From Tetranychus cinnabarinus (taxonomy: Eukaryota > Arthropoda > Arachnida > Trombidiformes > Tetranychidae): a stretch of 64,000 nt of DNA. The stretch spans positions 1,240,001 through 1,304,000 of the forward strand of contig WHVY01000009.1 in the NCBI GenBank assembly GCA_022266195.1, read 5' to 3'. Below are positions 25,950-40,703 of this stretch, piece by piece. Positions within the stretch are counted from its first letter, which is position 1; each line of letters starts with the position of its first letter. The notes under the pieces are model-generated. The model made no database searches. It worked only from the letters and a program-made list of their open reading frames with translations, and was not told the DNA's origin. The translations under genes and the position numbers were made by a program.

Positions 25950-28900
25950 TATGGCTGCATCTCCAACGCATCATCATTTGCTCATGTGCCTGGACACAAT
26001 CAGATTGATGTTTAAAAGTCAGCCTTGGAAACAAAACAAAGAGTAAAGTAAAACTGTTTGTATTACAGTTTGTCAAAAAAAGATAGAGCCACCAGTTACA
26101 AGACAATCGAAGTCATGGTCCAACATTGCTGTTGGGATTCGGTTTTTTTTGAAAATCGTTTTTTTGTTGTCGCTTTATCCACCAAACCTTCTTCTCCTTC
26201 ATATTTTTTCATATTCTTTCTGGTTAAAAGTCTCTAACACTGTTCAAGGGTTGAAAATTTTCATAACCAAGTCTGTAGCTACTCTTTTGCATATCTTCAA
26301 CCATTTTAGAATCAAGACTTTTGCCTTTTGATTTACCAAAAGTAGAAACTTTTGTGTCTAATCGCAGTTGGTAGATATCTCGTTTTATTTGTTAATATTA
26401 CGATACTGCTGTGTCGTGAAAAGCAGGTTAAACGTGAATGATGATACAAGTTAGACTGTAAGGGACGACTTTATTATTTTAGGTTAGTATCAATACAATT
26501 TAGTAAAACAAATCTTGGCTACCAACTTAAAAATGGCTTGACATTCAAGGGTCGATTTCAATTATCATTAAAATCTTAATTCCAACTCTCCTGAAGTCAG
26601 AAAGATAAACTTTTTTATCAGATAAAATACATTTCCTCTTTATAAACCAATGTGAATTACCATATATTCATGATACAAATATGGTTAACAATTAAAACTT
26701 CCTTAGCCTCTCTAATCGGTGGGAAAATATCTCATAAACCTTACTTTATGTAAATCATTAAACATATAGCCAATATTTACTTCACACTGGTTCAGAAAAT
26801 ATTTTGTTTCCGAACTCAATCTGTTTCACATTCATTTATGATATGTAATTTAAGTTTCTCATTTAAAGGAAATTGCTTTTTGAGCTTTTGAATTTAAATA
26901 AATATCTTTTGAATTGATTCAATTTAATGAGTCAAACTGATTCAAAATGAAACAAAATCATTAGTAAAAAACAGACAAAAAACTTTGATATCCCAATACA
27001 TCTCAACGATTAGTATTAAAGGTCCAAAGTATTGATTTTACTCAAAAGGTGGCAGCATTTAATACCTCTAATTTAAACAACAATTCAAGATTTTGAACAT
27101 TTTTCATACAATTAAGGTTCCTCTATCGATTGGCAATGAAATTTGTCTGGTGTAAATCAGGCAGAACCTGTCATTGTTATTTTTGATTAGATTATTATAG
27201 TAAATGTTAAAGATGGTTGATCGAAACCTGATCAATATTAGATTTACTAATAAATTGATTGTTTTGTCAAATCAACTAAAAGATGGCAAATCTTCCAGTT
27301 AACTGCTAGACGTTGGTCTGAATTTTGTTTTTATTATTTCATTTCATTTCAATGGTCTAATACCATTGGAATTTATCTTTAAATTAATCAATAGATTCAG
27401 ATATTCCAGTGTGAAAAAGCATTAAAATTGTAGATGGAAAGCAGTAAAAGATGAATTTGGATCGTCGCAAGAGGATGGTGATAATTTATCATAAGTAATG
27501 TGTTTACTATGGATAAAATTGATTCGAATATTTTCCCGTCCTATTTTAGTTTCCATTGACTTGCAAAGAGGAATCATATTTTACAAGTGGGTTACATGAC
27601 AAGAACCCAGAAAAGATGATAAAGTTGACACAATCTATAGACTCAAGGATGTTTCATGTTAATGTTAACCAAAAAAGCAAATTTGTGACTCTCATCTGTT
27701 GGTACCAACTCAAGGTTTACAACTCAACTTTCTGGTGGCTCTGTCAATATAATAACATTTACTATCGTTGGATTGAACATGGTGTAAGTTACTTAATACA
27801 CAGCAACTTTATAAAACCTGTCAACTTTTGTTGAAGTCATCTTTTCCTGAAAATAACCTTTTCTCTGTTTCCCTTGAAGATCACAAGAGTTGACTATCGA
27901 GACAGTATAGTTAAGGAGAGGAGGCAATCACAAAAAAGACCCAAAAATGAGTTCAAGAAGATGGTTTCGATGAAGATGATGAAGCCAGTGATTAGGCTGG
28001 TAATGAAGCTGATGGTGAAGCTGCCTATAGAGCTAGCGGTATAGCTGGTGTGACTTGTGGTGGTGAGGAAAACAAACCCATACGGAATGACTTGAGATTA
28101 TAATTTAAAGGCTTTACATTTATGATTATAAATGAACGGTCATAACAGCAAGTTAAACCAACTGACAGCATAAATATAAGATAAAAAAGCTAACCAAGTA
28201 GGCCAAAATAATGAGGATTACTACACCAATAACAAAAGCTGAAGCACAAAGCTCAAGTGAAACCAAACCAAGGAAAAGTTATTGCAAGTACATAATAATA
28301 TCCATCCATCTAATACATACAGACAAAGTGGAAAGCCTTAAAAAAACAGTTAACACTATTGGTTATGTTACACGTTATGTACATATCTGGTTATAAGGTC
28401 AGGTTACGTTCAAATTTTACGCCAATTTGTGTTCACCAAATGATGTAATAACTCTTACTCTTTTGTGTCTTTCTTTACATTTTGTTTTGCCTTTTCAGGT
28501 ACAAACAATATAAACCTTTTTTGCCCATCTTTTAATATGCTCTGGCCAACCCAAAAGTCGTAAACAAGTCAACTCAAGGACGGAGGATAAAGATCATTCC
28601 AGCTGACTGCCTTAAACCCACCATGGTTATGGCACCCTCAACAGTATCTTCGCCCTCTTTTTGGGATTCTTGGTTCCTGTCTTTTCTCAGAATGTATACT
28701 CATAAAGCATTACAAATCGATAATACATTCAAACGGAACATTGTGATAAATCAGAATAACCTTGATGATCATTCTGGGAGTGTAATGTTATTACATCTTG
28801 ATTTTGCCTCTGACTCTCATGTTCCTCGCTTTTTGCCTCTTTTTATCACCATTTTTCTTTCTGAATTTTCATGGTGTAATATGATTCTTTTATGAGTATT

Positions 28901-30361
28901 AACTACATTCTAACCTTTTCACTGTAAACTCTTTTTTTGCTATCTTTTATTTGTTTCCATATTAATGGAAATTTCTGTTCCACATAACCATTTCAATGTA
29001 ATTTGTTTTCCCTTTTTATGTCTACAGCTTTTAAATATCACTCATAATGGTGAACAATTTTCAATGTAAAACTTGCATTGTCTTTAGTCTTGAATTTATG
29101 AAATATTGACTTTGATTGTTAGGAAAAGAAGGAAAACAAAATTAGTATTTACTCTCAATTGACTTTTTATTGGTAAAAATTTTCTCCTTTTTGTTTCACT
29201 CTTCATCAGTTGATAGACAGAAATCATTTTCATGATCAGCTTCATCCCTGTAAACATTGCATTTAACATCATTTTTGTTTTCTTTTCATCTAAAAGCTCT
29301 TTCTTCATCAAGGTTATGAGGAAGACTTAATGTCAAAGTTGGTTGAACATAACAAATTATCGACTTCTTTTTTGGTCCCAAATTCAGAACTAGGTCATTG
29401 TCTATGTTAACAACCATTTCCTTATGAAATATCGCAGGAATTTTTGTTTCTCTCAGCATTTTCCTTCTTTTTGTCGTTTTGTGATTCCTTTGTAAATTTT
29501 CAAGACAACTTATTCACTATTTACTTGATTATCTTTTGTTAAATCACCAGTAATCTACCTTTTTCCTTACAATTCCTTAATTTGTTCCTCTTTTTCGCCA
29601 TCCTTAACATCATAATCTCACCACCATCTTTCCCTTGAAGAGCCAATTTCATAAATATTCAAACATTCTTATTGTCAACGTTGACCTTAATTAATGATAT
29701 TTAATTAATCATCAACCTAAAAGATTGAGCTTTTAATCGAGAAAGTAAAGCCACACTATTTAAATCAAATCAATCAATCAATAATTTAACGCCTCAAGTC
29801 AAAAATAAATTTCACTCGCTTAATTAGCATAAGACCCCTAATCATATGGCTTTTTCCCTCGCATTCAAAAGCACATTGTTATTACATAAGTTGGTCAACT
29901 TTCTTTTCATTTATTATTAATTTATTAGTGTTAATTGTTTTTTATAGACATTTTGTTTTTACCAAGTTCTGTACTGAATTTCACTGAAGTTAATTGTTTG
30001 TGATTCAACTTTTTTTTAAAACCAAGGGAAATGGAAAGTCAAGTGATCTATTGGCAAAGTAAGTCTTATCCATTTATCATTGTTGATCAATTGTAAAGAT
30101 AATTTCCTATTCTGTCCATTAAAATTACTGCAGAACCTTTTTACCTTTTTCCTGTTTCTCTCCAGAGAATCAGCATCCACTAGGATTAACCATAGCAACG
30201 GAATTTAGATGATAAAACTCAATCGATATCGTGTTAAAACCTTACAACCAAAAGATGCAAAGATTGACTTTTAAATAGCGTCACACAGAAGAGACTGTCT
30301 AGGATAATGTGGAGTTGGGAATACAAAAGGAGAACAATAAGGAAGAAATAGAAAAATCTCT

Positions 30362-30538
30362 TTATTTAACTCTATTAGAAGAACGGACATGTTGCCAATG
30401 ATGATAATGGCGATGCTGATGTAGATTAGGATGATGTCGATGTTGATACAAAAAGCTTCCTCCTTCTTGGTCATCAGCATCATCTTCCGCTGCTGTTGCT
30501 GCATCTTGAGGGATCACGGCTCGTGGTTTATGATCCAT
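30362..30538 (-). CDS. Small His-rich ORF, uncertain
   Basis: A 58-aa frame from the ATG at 30538. The first half is acidic (AAEDDADDQEGG) and the second half is His-rich (HRHHPNLHQHRHYHHW). The composition looks less random than neighbouring frames, and the ATG follows an A-poor pyrimidine context. An overlapping frame is also open, and no signal peptide, domain or convincing splice partner is visible. It may be one exon of a larger gene or simple-sequence noise. Confidence 0.2.
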   Translation of the reverse strand: MDHKPRAVIPQDAATAAEDDADDQEGGSFLYQHRHHPNLHQHRHYHHWQHVRSSNRVK

Positions 30539-33500
30539 GGTAAAAGGTGGTAAAAGATTGTGACTCACTTCAACAATTTATTCTACTATTTAATCACTTC
30601 TTTCACTTGATCATCGGCAGCAACTTGTAACCAATCAATCTACATACCGACAACCTTTTAATACTGAAGCAAAATTCGTATGATTCATTCATATATTTTT
30701 TTCATTTTACTGTTTTTAACTGTTGATAAATTCAAATTTATTTTGATTTGATTAACCCGTAACCAAAACCATTCTCATTTAAACTTGTCAAGTTTAACAA
30801 GGTTCAAACCTAAATTGAAGGTTTTTATTGATAATCTAATAAATTGACTATTACAATAACCAAATGAACCGATTGTATCGTTAAATTAGATTATGAATCA
30901 AACCACATCAAATTAATTCGAAAAAACATTCTCTAACCATTTTTTTCCTCTATTTTTCTTATTCATTGATAGAGTAGGAATCAAAGGATTGTCTAAATAT
31001 TTTGGTTACACCTGTTTTGGTAATGTATCAAATGATAATTGATTGATTAAATGGTTGACAGTTAAATTTGAAAAGAGCCTAAAATTAAATTTGAATTGGT
31101 TTGTAATCAAGTTTGTTCCCTATTCCTGTTAACTGACTCATTTTAATGGTTAATTGTGACTCAAGTTTGCGTGATATTGATTTTCTGGTCGATTTCTACG
31201 TTTTCTTTATTAAACCATTCAGATATTTGAGTGGACCAAGAAAAGGACAGCAATAACAGGATTTAAATAGCAAATCAAACCCAACTTTATTGGACCCTTT
31301 CCTTGCAGTTAAATAGTTAAGTTTATGTTGAATTTAAACTTAAACAGTTATCATGATGATCAGTATAAAAAAAAGCCTCCAAGTATTACAAACTGTATAC
31401 AAACTCATTGGATGGACTTTGGTTTCTTGTAATTTATTTTGGGCTGCAGTCAATTTTTAATGTGTTAACCCTTTTAACCAGAATTCAATTTGAAACTGCA
31501 ATTTAAGAAAACAAACTCACACCAAATTTGCTGATTCCCGGAATTGCAACTGTAAATGAACGCTGTTTATTGTTGGCTCAAATTGTAATGACCAAATTTG
31601 ACACAAAAGAAGTTTCATCTTCTCTAACAAATGATTAATTATCTACATTCATCTGTTTTCAATCAGGAAAACAGTCAATCACTTGCCAATTGAAATTCAA
31701 CCAACGATAACAATTAACAAGCCATACAGTGAAAATGATAAACATGTTAAACACTTAACCCATCGCTTACAAAGATTAACAATTGCTTCAACTTATACAA
31801 TTGAACATACAACTCCAGTCCGTTAATTGGCACACTTTAAGTCAAATTACATTTGACCATCTTTAACCAATCAATTGTTAGCTGTTGATATTTCCATATC
31901 CTTTAATTGTTACAATTACATGGGAATATTTTTGGTGCATCTGTTTACTTATCAATGTTTCTCGGCTTCCAATGCCAACTGTGAAAAGGTTTCATTTAAA
32001 ATTAACTTTCAATCTGTTTAATGTTTCAAATTGATTTGGTTAACAATCTTGGTTAATTAATGATTGGTTAAATGCAGAAAAGTAAATGTTTGACAGACGA
32101 TAATTAATTATCATTCAATTGTGTGCCCAAACTGGTAACTGTTAAAAGCAAATGAAGACCAACTGAATCAACTTGTTAAACTGTAATTGACATGGAAACT
32201 GACACAGATTAATGTTTAAAGATTTATTCATCTTAATCTAGATGTTAACCATTGAGTTAATTAAATAGAGTGACAAACGACAAACTGAAACAATTAGCTT
32301 AACCCAATAATCAATCATATTTTTTCACCTAAAATGGAAACACTTGTTTCTTGATTGAGGCCTTTGTGTGTCCCTTGAAACCATTGAAAAAGGTCATGAT
32401 TAAAGATGATGTTTACCAACAATTAGATGAGCAGTTGATTGTTGTCATTTGACAGATTGATTATCAGATTGAAATGTAGTGTAAACATGAAACAGTAAAC
32501 AGGGAAATGAAAGTTTGATTCAAAACTGATTGAATGTCAACTCACCTTGTACCTAAAAATAGATTGAAGTAAACAAATGAAGCAGACAGTTTGATTGGTA
32601 AAATCAACAGCTAATCAATTGATTAAAACTAAACAGGTCACAAGGAATTGTTGATTAGTTGATTGAAATCAGCCTTGAGGGTTTGTATAAGTATATTGCT
32701 TATCAACATTAACATTTTAGACCAAATGTTTCAATCAACTGTCAGGGTTTGTTATGGTCAAACTGTTGATTCCTGAAAGACAATTGTTTTATATTTTTAA
32801 ATACAAATGTTGCATATTAAACGGTAGATTATAATTCACAGTTAATCAAGAGTTGATGTGTGATAATTGGCAGTTAACAGCAGTTTCAAAAATCACCATT
32901 TAGAAATGATTTTACATTTTGTTTACTGATTTACATTTAAACAGAAAATGAGTTTCCATTTTTTTGCTGTTTTTTTGCGGTTTAAGCTGCCAGCTATTTT
33001 TGATTAGTAAATTGTTTCCCTTGGACAACAGCAAGATTATTGATAATTGCTACAATCAACAGCTTATTATACATTTCATCAGTTGGTTGAATGTTGAAGC
33101 AATTGTTGAAATATACGCAAGATTGAAATACGAATTAACATTTAGATTAAACGTGTAATTTAACCAGCTAAATGGTTTCAATTGTTACACCTTTCAGTGT
33201 GTTAACGGTGGTAATGTTGATTATCGTCAGTGTAATAATGATTTTATCACAGAGGCTCATTTAACCCTAAAAATAGCTGTTTAGGTTGAAATTTAACGGC
33301 ATGGAAAAGGCAAGGAATAAAGATTTAAGACCAAGATTAAGATGAATTTAAGGGAAATGAAGATGAAAATGGTGATGAGAACAAGTTATGACAAAAGATT
33401 CATTTTACTTCAACATCATCCCCATCCTCATCTTACAGTTTTTATTTTTGAACACCAAACAGCTTTGCAACTGTCAAAACTGTGTACATCTTATTGTATA

Positions 33501-36039
33501 TTGTGTAGTTAAAATTAACTTACCAATTTTATATCTAATTGAAATATGTGTAGCAACTTAAATTACAATTTATCCTCGCTTGAAAATTGTAACTCCATTA
33601 GTTAGGTTTACAATTACAGTTAGATTAATTTGAAACAAAGTTAGGCCTGAGATCTGAGACCTGAGTTAGGCCTGAGATGAACCCAGAAAGGGTCTATAAG
33701 AAAGGGAAAAATAAGCTCATTTGCTAAATTAGATTTGATAATTACCTGGGAACCAATTAAAAGAGAAAGCTGTTCCTTTTATACACAACAAATGTTGAGC
33801 TTTTTCAATTAAAATCCTTATAATTTAAAGATTATACACAATCAGGATTAAGATGGATGTTAATTAAAGTAGGCTCATTTGGGGAAAATAAAGGCACCAA
33901 AAACACAACATTTTATGAGATTAGAGGGAAAATCGTTTTAGTTAATTGTTTGAGTTAGGGTTAAAATTGTACAGTTATTAAATGGGAACAAGTTTAGCAA
34001 AGGTAAATCAACATTAAAACCTTTAAATTGTAATTTAAGTTTTATTTAAAAAGAGTCCATTTATCGTCAATTTATGTAAGATATTAAAATTGAAGAGACA
34101 ACAAATTAATAGCTAACCAGAAAAAGTGTTGATAGATGTCAGCATTAATTTTTTCGTCTTTATTTTCATTTTTTGTTTTTATTGTTTCCTTTATAATATT
34201 TATTTATCAGTTTTAAATTGTTTGGTTAATTATTCATTCCAAGGAAAGGTTTAACCAACTGGTCAAGTGTTAACAATAATGACCATCTTTAAGATATTTG
34301 TCTGTTGATTAATCGTGGATATTTTATTGTTACCATCAATATTTGTTGTATCTAATGTTCAACCTACACATCTATTTGAATAGCAAATAAACACTCACAC
34401 ATCCATACACACCTACCTCAATCATTCAGTTAATTCATTGAATAAACTCATGATAATGGCATCTTCATTAACTTTTAACCAAGTGACCAGACAAACAAAT
34501 AACAATAATATTGATGATAATCAACTATTTAACCCGTCAATCAATCTTGATGCAACCATAATGAACAGAAAAGACTTTCACTCTCAATGTTTTGTTTTTC
34601 TTATGTTGATGTGTTTTCACTTATCTTTTTTTTCAAAATAACCATTCAAGTGCAACAACAATTAACATCTCCATTAAGTTAATTAATCGAAGAGAAATTA
34701 TTTCGTCATTTTCGAAAGTCATTGTAAACACTTTTTGCGTTTAAATTGGTTATTTATAATTTCCATTATTTCCCATTCATTTTGTCCATCTTTAGTGAAC
34801 ATTTCAAGTATACATTGGAGTTGGTTTGAATGATAAACAGAAGCAAAAAAGCTCTTCAATCCAGTTGGTAAAATCAATGGCTCTAATTTGATTGCTCTCA
34901 ATGAACCACTTTTAAATCAATATCCGAAAGCGAAAGGTTTCGACAATTTTATTATACAATCGAAAGGTTAAACAAAAGGATCAAAATTGTTTGATCAGAT
35001 GGTTAAAAGTGCAAAGTTAACCTCTTGTCTTTGATTTTCATTGGTAATACAAAGCGTCACAAGGCGAAACCATTTTCAACCAGTTAGGAAGTTAATTTGG
35101 ATTCGTGGTGATTAACTGATTGGCAATACCATTTTGAACACGCAACCTTTCAATGTTATTCCAGCTAGTTAGAGATCAACCTCGAATTAAATGAGAAATG
35201 CTGACAATTGTGAGTCGAATCAATCAACATTTGACCTTAACAAGGTTATGCATACATTAATGGTAACAAATCAAGTTGAATTTGCCTTGATCAAGAAGTA
35301 AAAGGATTCTGACAATATTTTGATTTAAGTGTTTCAAATATTGCTAATACATCATGATTTGAACGTGGTTTAATCTGGAAATAAGTACAAGTCTTATCGA
35401 GTTGATTAATTGCCAAAACAATTTCTCGTCTGTACAACCAATTACGAAGGTTTAAGATGTATACAAGTTATTCAATTTGAACAGTTGGCTTTGTTTTTCC
35501 TTGCATTATTCAATGATGATAACTTGATTGGAATTTAATTAACAGGCAGAGGAAAAAAAAGATAATGATGATGACATGATATTGATTAATGAGAATCACT
35601 GGGGTTGAAACATTGTAACAATTAACATTATGATGACTCGGTTGAAAATAATATGGATAGCCAATCAATGTTTTTTTGTTTCAATGGTTAACAAAATCAA
35701 TACACAATTATTGATCATTATTACTGTTCTTTATTAATTATATTGTATATACTTGTTCTTTGCATGATATATTTATATATATTATTTACAATGGCAAATC
35801 AAGTTTCACGATTAAAGCTTTTTTAATCATTTGAGATAGTTAAGAGTGTTTAGAGATGACCAGAGAAGAGGCAAGAAAACAGTAAAATCAAATGATGAGG
35901 CAAAATGAATGATGAAAATTATGATAGATGATAGATGATAAAGCTTTTTTTGTTGGATGGTGAAATAGCCACACACAGGATGATGTTGATGATCATGATC
36001 ATCATCATGATAATCCTTGCAACGATAAAATGGTTAAAG

Positions 36040-37356
36040 TTAATATAAAAGAAGATGGAAACAAAATAAATGGAGAACAAGATTGAATCTTGTTAACAAT
36101 GGTTGAATGATTGATTCATTATCCGTTGAAGATCCATAAAGTCGATTCTTATTTGCAGCGGGTTCAGGTTTTTTATCCAGAATGGATGATGTTTTCATGA
36201 TATCAGGTTTTCTCAGGTTAAGATCAATCCTTGGTGTCCAAATGTTGTCAATCCTTTGGTTTCGTACAATTGCAAAGTTAATGTAAAAAGATAAGCCCAG
36301 AGGGAAATCAATATTGTCCAGTGTAAAAAAGAGAGGAAGAGTAAAATGGATTCGAGTTAATGGACCATCACGACGAATTACCGGATTCCACATGATTGAA
36401 CTTCGATTTGGAAGGGGTGAAGGTTCAGAGGATTGACCAGAAAAGATTGCCTCTCGACAGGATAAATTGTCACAAGTAACTAGATAATCGTCACCAAAAC
36501 TATTGTCGGGCGAAAATTTCAACTGGATCGAAGTAAAATTAAGGTTAATCATGAGAAGCACATGAAGATATTGTTTTTGAGGCCATCGTTCAACCAAAAT
36601 CCAAGTTCGTTCAAATGTTTTCCAATGATAACAAAATTTAGAGCCTTTCGGTCGATTACAATTATCTCTTAGATATTTCAATCGGTAAATGGGTAAATTG
36701 TTGGTTGGCTGTGTTGATACGATTCCATTGGAACTCAGCTCAAACGATACATTGTACCAGTTAATTAAATCAATGCGCTCATTGGGACCATAGCGAGGCC
36801 AGCGTGAGGAGGAATCATCGATGGTCTGATATTGAGAATCATTTGTTCCCTCTTCACTTGATCCTTCCAATAACCAGTGGCAACTCAATACTTCATCGTC
36901 AATTGATCCACCGTTTTCATCTATTATCGGGTCACGATAAGGCATTCTGACTTTTCCTTTAACAGTTGAATTGGAGTAGAAACATTCGTAGCGAGTTCCT
37001 TGGTCTCCATAACGGACTGTTAGAAACATTGAATGTTTAGCCTTCGGTTTGGAACCGAATCGGTATAAAGATAATTTCAAATCATCTGAAATATAACGAG
37101 ACCGAGAAGCTTGGGTTACTTTGAAGATTGCAAAGACATTACAGGAATTGGTTGCCAAACAAGAGGAATCAACGTATTGATCATTGATAGCAATGCATGT
37201 AATGGAAGATCCTGAAGAGGAAGATGAAGAAGATGAACACTCATGGTGAAGATGTGAACGGAATGCTGATGAGGTTTGGCCTCTGTTGGTGTATAAAGTT
37301 AATAAATTCACTAAAATAATCAACAATATTGTATAATAGTAACCAGGAATCACCAT
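36040..37356 (-). CDS. Orphan secreted or GPI-anchored glycoprotein, single exon
   Basis: A 438-aa uninterrupted frame, far longer than chance in this base composition. It begins with a signal peptide (YYYTILLIILVNLLTLY). An extracellular-like body follows with about a dozen Cys, an N-terminal Ser run and several N-glycosylation sequons (NSTV, NDSQ, NVSF, NFTS, NRSS). Motif-like stretches include CNVFAIFKV, SMFLTVRYGDQGTRYECFY and CNRPKGSKFCYHW. The C-terminus is a hydrophobic tail (FNLVLHLFCFHLLLY) after a polar Ser/Asn stretch, as in a GPI-anchor signal. I recognise no family. The paired-Cys, beta-rich look would suit a surface or matrix protein. It stands alone, with more than 3 kb to the next gene on the right and 10 kb on the left. 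Confidence 0.8.
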   Translation of the reverse strand: MVIPGYYYTILLIILVNLLTLYTNRGQTSSAFRSHLHHECSSSSSSSSGSSITCIAINDQYVDSSCLATNSCNVFAIFKVTQASRSRYISDDLKLSLYRFGSKPKAKHSMFLTVRYGDQGTRYECFYSNSTVKGKVRMPYRDPIIDENGGSIDDEVLSCHWLLEGSSEEGTNDSQYQTIDDSSSRWPRYGPNERIDLINWYNVSFELSSNGIVSTQPTNNLPIYRLKYLRDNCNRPKGSKFCYHWKTFERTWILVERWPQKQYLHVLLMINLNFTSIQLKFSPDNSFGDDYLVTCDNLSCREAIFSGQSSEPSPLPNRSSIMWNPVIRRDGPLTRIHFTLPLFFTLDNIDFPLGLSFYINFAIVRNQRIDNIWTPRIDLNLRKPDIMKTSSILDKKPEPAANKNRLYGSSTDNESIIQPLLTRFNLVLHLFCFHLLLY

Positions 37357-40300
37357 TGTACATGATAAGTGTATCTCTCTTATTTTTGGGTTCAGTTAAA
37401 CTTTTTGATTGCTGACTTTTTGACTAGTTTTAACAATGTTGTCTTGATTACACTTTGGCATCCCTTTGACTGGAAACAATTTATAAATTGGCCAGCAATT
37501 TGATCAACGAAGTAGCTCACTTATTAGATGAATTGCAGTAAAATGATTTGATTATCTTAAAAAGTTGATTTTGATGAAAGTTATTGAAAGAAGGTTCCAT
37601 TTTTTGATTTTGGTTTCCAAATTGATTAACAAGAAAAATGGTGAAAACACGTAAATAAGGGATAACAATAAATTGAAAGTAAAATTTTCCAACTCTAAGT
37701 ATTGAACTGAAATGAAATAAATCCTGGCTTTGTTGGAATAATGATGACAATTGTTGATTCGGTTGAAATAAATAAAGGTTGGTTGAGGTTGGAAGGGAAA
37801 AAAGCGCCAAAAGATCGTTCAATGAAATGTATAAAAGTTGGCAAGTCTATTCACTATCCAGTTTACTTGAACAATAAGAGGAAATACATTTTGATTGAAA
37901 TTTTTGATACTCTGTAGTGAGCCACAAAACACAAAACGGCCACAAAATAGTTGATTGAAAGGGAGATGATCAAGTTGAAAATGAAATAAAAGTGTAAAAA
38001 GTTGAATTGATCCTGTCGAGAGTTAGTGAGATGATTGTGTTAGATGGCTCAGAACCATGCGTTATGGGATGTAAAAGCAACTGGCACAATCCTTGATGCA
38101 AACGAGTAACCAAAAGGAGGAAGATGATGATAATGATGATGCTGGATGAAAGAGAGAGAGAGAGAGAAAGAGAGAAAGAGAGAAAGATAAACATTACAGA
38201 AGAAGAAGAAAAGAGTCTAACACAGTTTAGGGAATAGAAGAGTGAGTAGCGACAGCTGATTGAAGTGAGCGGATCACTGGTTATTGTAGGAGAGTAAAGC
38301 TGATATGCCTAGCGAAACTTTGGACCTTACAAGCGACTTTTGGTTCCTACATTTTTGCCTTTAATGTGTTCACTTAAATCAAAATCAATGAATCTATTCA
38401 TCCTCTTCTCATCATTATCATCACCCATCATCATTTTCATCAGCCAACTCTAACAACAACAACAACATCAGCTTGTCTTCTCTGTGTGATATCGCATTGA
38501 GTATGAAAGTAAAGTCAACGCTACAACGTTTCTCTTTCTTCTCTCTTCTTTGACCAAACATTATTTGATTGACCCTTGCCAATATTAATGATAACATTAA
38601 CCAACTCAATCAACTATCTCAATCATCATTATTTTTATAAGCAACTAAATCCTTTCTCCATAAACATTGCTATACAGGCAACCCCTTAGGTTGATAGCGA
38701 TAGGAACCTTCAACCTTTCACCGCTTTTGTTTGTCTTACCTAACCATTCACTCCATGTCTCATTAAGACCTTTGGCCCACTGGATTTTGTTTTATCCTTG
38801 TCTAGTTTCAATCTTAAATCATCAACTTCAAAGGCAACCTTAAAATATTCAACTCAGCAAGAAACTTGCCATCATCAGCTTAACCTTAAGTGCAGTTTAC
38901 ACCAATTTGTTGTCTCACCTCCAACACAGTAAACAAGAATTACCTGCAACATTTTTTCACTTTAACATTGCAAATTCCTGTCATGCATCTGAATTGGATT
39001 AAAGATGTTCAAGTGAAGATAATAATGTTACTTATTGTGTCATTATGATTGATGTTGATTAAAAATTAAATAAGTGAAAGATTATTAATATTTACTCGCC
39101 GGTCTTGTAAACCTTTAAACCAGAAAAATGTCAGCGCTAAGGTTGAAAACTGGTTGCCCAGTTCAAACTTGCTGTTTCTCAGTTTCTCTGTGTTTACCAT
39201 TATTATTAATCAAAGAGAAACTGGACAAATATTGATATATCCTCTTAATTAAACCAGTTAGTTGCCCATAGTCCAGTAATCAACATAATCACAAATCATC
39301 CAATTGTCATCATTGCATTTTCCCTTTCCTCTTCACTCCTTAGGCCTAACTTGAATCACTCATCCTTTTAAGATATAACCGTTTTTTTCAACCCAAATAG
39401 CCAGACATTTATTATTATTTATAACCATATTCACTTACAATGATTATTACTCTTGACCCTCTAAATGTATTTAACCAGTATAACAAAAAAAAATGACCAA
39501 TGGTCATTAAAAGTTTAGCTTTTCTGGTTTTCCCTATTGTTCATTCCTCGTCTTACCAACAACCGGCGTTTCAACAACAATTGAAATCTAATCCTTTTAA
39601 GGTTCGCTTCAATTGAATTAACCAATACTTTGATGGAGATTTATATTGATCAAAATTATCTGCAAATATGATCAACACAAGTATCAAAGCAATCACCATA
39701 AAAATAGCAACAATCAATGGTTATTTATTAATCTATTACAATTGAAGAGGAAAGATGAACCTGAAAGTTGAAAAGACTCAACATTCAACAATAACAGAGA
39801 AAAAACAGAAACATTGGTAAACCTTGCTAATTGTAATCGGATACTGATTAGTTGTGGGAATTGTTATTTGATACAAACAGTTAATTTTGATCCTGATTGA
39901 GTTTAAACTCTAAACCAACAATAAGCAAACAATCAACTGTGTTTTGTCAACAAGCATATCGCGTTTAAAATAGCACAGCATTTGCATCAGTTTTACCGGT
40001 TTTTTTTCAATTCTCAACCAAATGTTCATTTCATTTCATGATTCAATTGTTTTATGATTAACTTAATTGTTGACGATCATTTTTCACTATTAATTCCAAT
40101 TTGTAATAGCAATGAAGGACAAAAAGTGAAGCCAGTTGAAAAGCCAGCCAAATGCAAATGGAAGCTTCAATTGTAGTTTAATGACAATTAAATTAGTCTC
40201 TAATTCAAAGCTTGACTTTAATGTTAACCATAATTTCCAATGTTAAATATATTGTCACAATTAACTTTTCATTAGCCTTTCAATTGAAAAGCATTAAAAA

Positions 40301-40703
40301 AACAAAAACTGTTTAAAGTCATTGAAAATTGTATGAAATAAACAATATTAAACTGGTTGTTGGTTTGGGTTATTTGGGTAAAGGATTATTTATTCAACCA
40401 GTTTGATTGATTGACAATTTTTTATTAAACCATTTTCAAACCATTAATTAACTTAATTGAGATTTCATATTTCATCTGATTTATCCTTTAATTTGTTGAT
40501 TTACTTAAACTTAATGTCAGGTTAACATTGTGTTCAGTTGTCAACAGTTAATCAATTTATCAGTGAAAATCTTGAATCTTTTACCTTAAAGTCGGTTCAG
40601 TTTCAAATTAAATAGTTTAATGACAATTTTGTTGCTGCAGGCAAAGTTAATTTAAATGTTAACCGTAAACATGACTACAAATTGTAGTGATACAAGAATC
40701 AAA
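37357..40703. other. Intergenic, simple-sequence rich
   Basis: Over 3.3 kb upstream of the orphan gene and downstream of the Cys-rich gene. It contains the GA tract listed separately, further GA/GAT-rich sequence near 38.1-38.2 kb and short AT-rich words. Open frames around 37.5-38.6 kb largely encode simple-sequence translations and are not convincing. Confidence 0.5.
38150..38187. repeat. GA-rich microsatellite
   Basis: A run of GA dinucleotides that turns into GAGAGAAA-type units. It lies in a purine-rich block about 0.8 kb upstream of the orphan secreted gene. GA tracts often sit in arthropod promoters (GAGA-factor sites), but no other evidence ties this one to a promoter. Confidence 0.75.

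Larger units (their letters stand above)
25825..36039. other. Gene-poor 10-kb stretch
   Basis: Upstream side of Ric-8 and downstream side of the orphan secreted gene. The sequence is AT-rich with many TTAACC/CAATTG-type words, short palindromes and a small imperfect repeat (TTAGGCCTGAGA twice near 33.65 kb). Open frames of 60-92 codons exist (for example 27,556-27,834 plus) but none has a recognisable domain. The only frame with slightly coding-like content is listed separately at 30,362. Non-coding exons or lncRNAs cannot be excluded. Confidence 0.5.
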
